A stretch of 6,663 bases of DNA from Saprospiraceae bacterium. GTDB lineage: Bacteria; Bacteroidota; Bacteroidia; Chitinophagales; Saprospiraceae. The stretch spans positions 1 through 6,663 of the forward strand of contig JADZFP010000558.1 in NCBI GenBank assembly GCA_020849825.1, given 5' to 3'. Position numbers and translations under genes: made by a program. The notes beneath the pieces were generated by a model, which saw only the letters and a list, made by a program, of their open reading frames with translations, was not told the DNA's origin and ran no database searches. Positions 5,082-6,663 of this stretch are shown one piece after another (positions within the stretch are counted from its first letter, which is position 1; every line of letters starts with the position of its first letter).

Positions 5082-6623
5082 ATGAAAATCAAATTCTTCC
5101 TGTTTACGGCGTTCGTGTTGTTCGCCGCGGCTGTTTTTGCCCAGGCTCCTGGCCGTATGAGTTATCAAAGCGTCGTGCGCGACGGCAACGGCGCCCTGGT
5201 CGCCAACAACCCGGTGGGTATCCGGATCAGCATCATTCAGGGGTCCCTGTTCGGCGCCTCCGTGTTTGTCGAAACCCACTCCACGACCACCAACGCCAAC
5301 GGCCTGGCCAGCCTCGCCATCGGCGGCGGCACGCCGGTCTTTGGCAATTTCGGTACTATCGACTGGGCCAACGGTCCGTATTTTATCAAAACCGAGACCG
5401 ATCCCGCGGGCGGTACGAATTACAATATCGTCGGCAGCAGCGAATTGCTGAGCGTGCCGTATGCGCTTTTCTCCGCCAATGGCGGTACGCCTGGCCCGCC
5501 TGGCCCCGAAGGTCCGGCAGGTCCGCAGGGGCCAGCCGGGCAACAAGGTCCCGCCGGCCCACAAGGCCCCGCCGGTCCAACAGGCCCGCAAGGCCCCGCC
5601 GGGTCGTACACGGCCGGCAACGGCATTTCTATCAGTAATAATACCATCACCAACACAGGTGATGCGGACAACAACCCCGGCAACGAGCTCCAGCAGCTTA
5701 CCCTCAACGGCAGCCAGCTCACGCTCTCCAACGGCGGCGGCACGGTAAACTTGCCCGGCGGCAGCAGCAGCGGCTGGATGGACGGCGCCGCGCTCACCAC
5801 GACCGACAATGGCAAAAGGGTCGGCATCGGTCTTGCCGCCCCCCTGCAAAAAATGCACATCCACGACCAAAGCCAGTCGTTCACCTGGCTGCAAATCACC
5901 AATGGCGGCAACGGCAGCGGTGGCAACGACGGCGCTTTTGTCGGCCTGGTCAATCAGGATGTCAAAATCGAAAACTGTGAAGCCGGTAAAATCACACTCG
6001 GCACCTGCGCCAATCCCGATCAATTGGTCGTCAACAACAACGGCACCGTCGAAATCGCGGGTCAGCTGAAAATCGCGGGCGGCGCACCCGGCGACGGCAA
6101 GGTGCTGGTCAGTGATGCCAACGGCACGGCCAGTTGGGCCACTCCGCCGGTTGGCCCGGCGGGCCCCCAGGGGCCAGTGGGGCCTGCGGGAGCACAGGGC
6201 CCTCCCGGGCCACAGGGCGCGCAAGGGATCGTTATCGCCAACAACTGGTCGGGGGCTATCCAGGATATCCCGAATACGAACAACGCATATGTGTTTGCCG
6301 GGCCTACAGCAACCGTAACTGTCAGTGCCAACCAGAAAATTTGCGCATGGGCCTCCTCTCCTTTGGGAACAACATCCGGTACTGTTTTAATACAGTATGG
6401 CTTGGGTTACCAAAACAATTCGGGAGGGAATGTCACCAGCTTCTTGGGGGGCACTTTTATGGCAGCCACTGTGACAAACAACTATAACATCTTTTCTGCT
6501 TGTGGCTGTTTTACTCCCGGAGCAGGCACCTGGAAGATCGGGGCGGTGGTTCAACACTCATCCTCGCAGGCTGTGGATAATAATGATTTTGTACATGGCA
6601 TGTATTTTATCGTGAACCAGTAG
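5082..6623 (+). CDS. Secreted collagen-like fibre protein with C-terminal tip domain
   Basis: A complete 513-residue protein. Residues 1-20 are a clear signal peptide (MKIK, long hydrophobic core, AVFA/QAP). Residues 22-132 form the Bacteroidota N-terminal domain beginning PGRMSYQSVVRD and ending LLSVPYALFSA. It commonly precedes collagen-like or tail-fibre-like stalks and looks all-beta. Residues 135-173 are 13 Gly-X-Y triplets. Residues 176-357 are a beta-rich stalk with ISISNNTITNTG, a VGIG element at 247-250 and GDGKVLVSDANGTASW at 337-352, as in trimeric fibre proteins. Residues 358-381 are eight more Gly-X-Y triplets, and 382-513 a globular tip. No T9SS sorting domain is present at the C-terminus (it ends HGMYFIVNQ). 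The gene starts 3 nt after the preceding stop. A homotrimeric surface fibre is the likely structure. The tip has a lower GC content than the rest and may be an exchanged binding module. Ligand and function are unknown. Confidence 0.93.
   Translation: MKIKFFLFTAFVLFAAAVFAQAPGRMSYQSVVRDGNGALVANNPVGIRISIIQGSLFGASVFVETHSTTTNANGLASLAIGGGTPVFGNFGTIDWANGPYFIKTETDPAGGTNYNIVGSSELLSVPYALFSANGGTPGPPGPEGPAGPQGPAGQQGPAGPQGPAGPTGPQGPAGSYTAGNGISISNNTITNTGDADNNPGNELQQLTLNGSQLTLSNGGGTVNLPGGSSSGWMDGAALTTTDNGKRVGIGLAAPLQKMHIHDQSQSFTWLQITNGGNGSGGNDGAFVGLVNQDVKIENCEAGKITLGTCANPDQLVVNNNGTVEIAGQLKIAGGAPGDGKVLVSDANGTASWATPPVGPAGPQGPVGPAGAQGPPGPQGAQGIVIANNWSGAIQDIPNTNNAYVFAGPTATVTVSANQKICAWASSPLGTTSGTVLIQYGLGYQNNSGGNVTSFLGGTFMAATVTNNYNIFSACGCFTPGAGTWKIGAVVQHSSSQAVDNNDFVHGMYFIVNQ
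5484..5600 (+). repeat. First collagen-like Gly-X-Y stretch, 13 triplets
   Basis: Residues 135-173 of the fibre protein are uninterrupted Gly-X-Y triplets, mostly GPA and GPQ with one GPP and one GQQ. This composition supports a short triple helix and therefore trimerisation, stabilised by proline content, since bacteria normally lack prolyl hydroxylation of such segments. It joins the N-terminal domain to the beta stalk. The DNA is very GC-rich and repetitive, which makes false reading frames on the opposite strand. Confidence 0.95.
6153..6224 (+). repeat. Second collagen-like Gly-X-Y stretch, 8 triplets
   Basis: Residues 358-381 are eight Gly-X-Y triplets (GPA, GPQ, GPV, GPA, GAQ, GPP, GPQ, GAQ) directly followed by the tip domain at residue 382. 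The stretch acts as a short neck between stalk and tip. Its end coincides with the drop in GC content, so it is a natural junction for recombination between fibre genes. Confidence 0.93.
6225..6620 (+). other. C-terminal tip domain of the fibre protein
   Basis: Residues 382-513 start IVIANNWSG and end DNNDFVHGMYFIVNQ. The segment has alternating hydrophobic and Thr/Ser residues with little helix propensity, so a beta-sandwich or jelly-roll is likely, as in other tips carried by bacterial collagen-like stalks. It contains three cysteines (KICAW, and ACGC). I have a weak memory of similar C-terminal domains ending in DNND..NG in other bacterial collagen-like proteins, but cannot name a family. 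By hand count GC is about 49% over 6241-6600, against about 60% in nine sampled 60-base blocks between 5221 and 6120. Confidence 0.65.
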
Positions 6624-6663
6624 TCGGTAGCGCGCTGTAGCGCCCCTTGAGCGCCCAACAACA

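Noticed and set aside
5019..6224. A 401-codon open frame on the minus strand across both rightward genes
   Set aside because: It is antisense to two well-supported exported proteins, has no recognisable domain, and is rich in Gly, Ala and Arg as expected from the complement of GC-rich coding DNA. It starts inside the collagen repeat.
5420..6331. Collagen-like Gly-Pro-Ala runs readable on the minus strand (frames within 5420-5953 and 6062-6331)
   Set aside because: GGC-CCC-GCC type codons are nearly self-complementary, so antisense Gly-Pro-Ala strings arise automatically. The plus-strand reading has a signal peptide and flanking domains; the minus-strand readings do not.
6632..6643. GCGCTGTAGCGC hairpin after the fibre gene as a terminator
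   Set aside because: The stem is only 4 bp with a 4-nt loop and has no following T tract; the window ends 20 nt later.

Overview
The window looks like a surface-protein locus from a Bacteroidota genome, most likely Saprospiria-like (Haliscomenobacter/Lewinella type). The family placement is from memory and no search was run. Three things support it: a type IX secretion (T9SS) type A sorting domain, a true SprB repeat, and an N-terminal domain starting near PGRMSYQSVVRD that I know from Bacteroidota collagen-like or fibre proteins. None of the three genes has a clear Shine-Dalgarno site, which also fits the phylum. I see no RNA gene, CRISPR array, insertion sequence or phage integration site.

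Left two thirds (1-4282, minus strand): one uninterrupted reading frame of 1427 codons that runs off the left edge. It encodes the N-terminal part of a very large exported repeat protein. After a signal sequence and two atypical modules come 16 Ig-like/SprB-like modules averaging exactly 70 residues. Each has an early Cys and a terminal Gly-Cys, 44-47 residues apart. The last ten modules follow a strict A-B-C order with lengths 70-70-69, so the real duplicating unit appears to be a 209-residue triad. The array is followed by a short GCDS-type segment and then a canonical SprB repeat that is cut by the window edge.

Middle (4283-4589): a divergent intergenic region of 307 bp between the giant gene and a rightward gene pair. 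It holds an 8-bp inverted repeat and a T8 tract, but no convincing promoter. The giant gene's frame stays open upstream to another ATG at 4396, so its start is somewhat uncertain.

Right third (4590-6623, plus strand): two genes separated by 3 nt, probably one transcription unit. The first encodes a 162-residue secreted protein that is little more than a small GVQQPYEI-type region plus a T9SS sorting domain. The second encodes a 513-residue secreted fibre-like protein with two Gly-X-Y collagen stretches, a beta-rich stalk and a C-terminal tip. The tip is clearly less GC-rich than the rest and may be an exchanged module. The fibre protein has no recognisable T9SS sorting domain of its own.

Taken together, all three products are predicted to leave the cytoplasm and to build elongated, repetitive cell-surface or secreted structures, plausibly for adhesion, gliding or aggregation. 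That shared role is inference. The most notable structure is the exact three-module higher-order repeat in the giant protein. The most notable functional question is how the collagen-like protein, lacking a visible sorting signal, is retained or exported beside its small T9SS-sorted partner.
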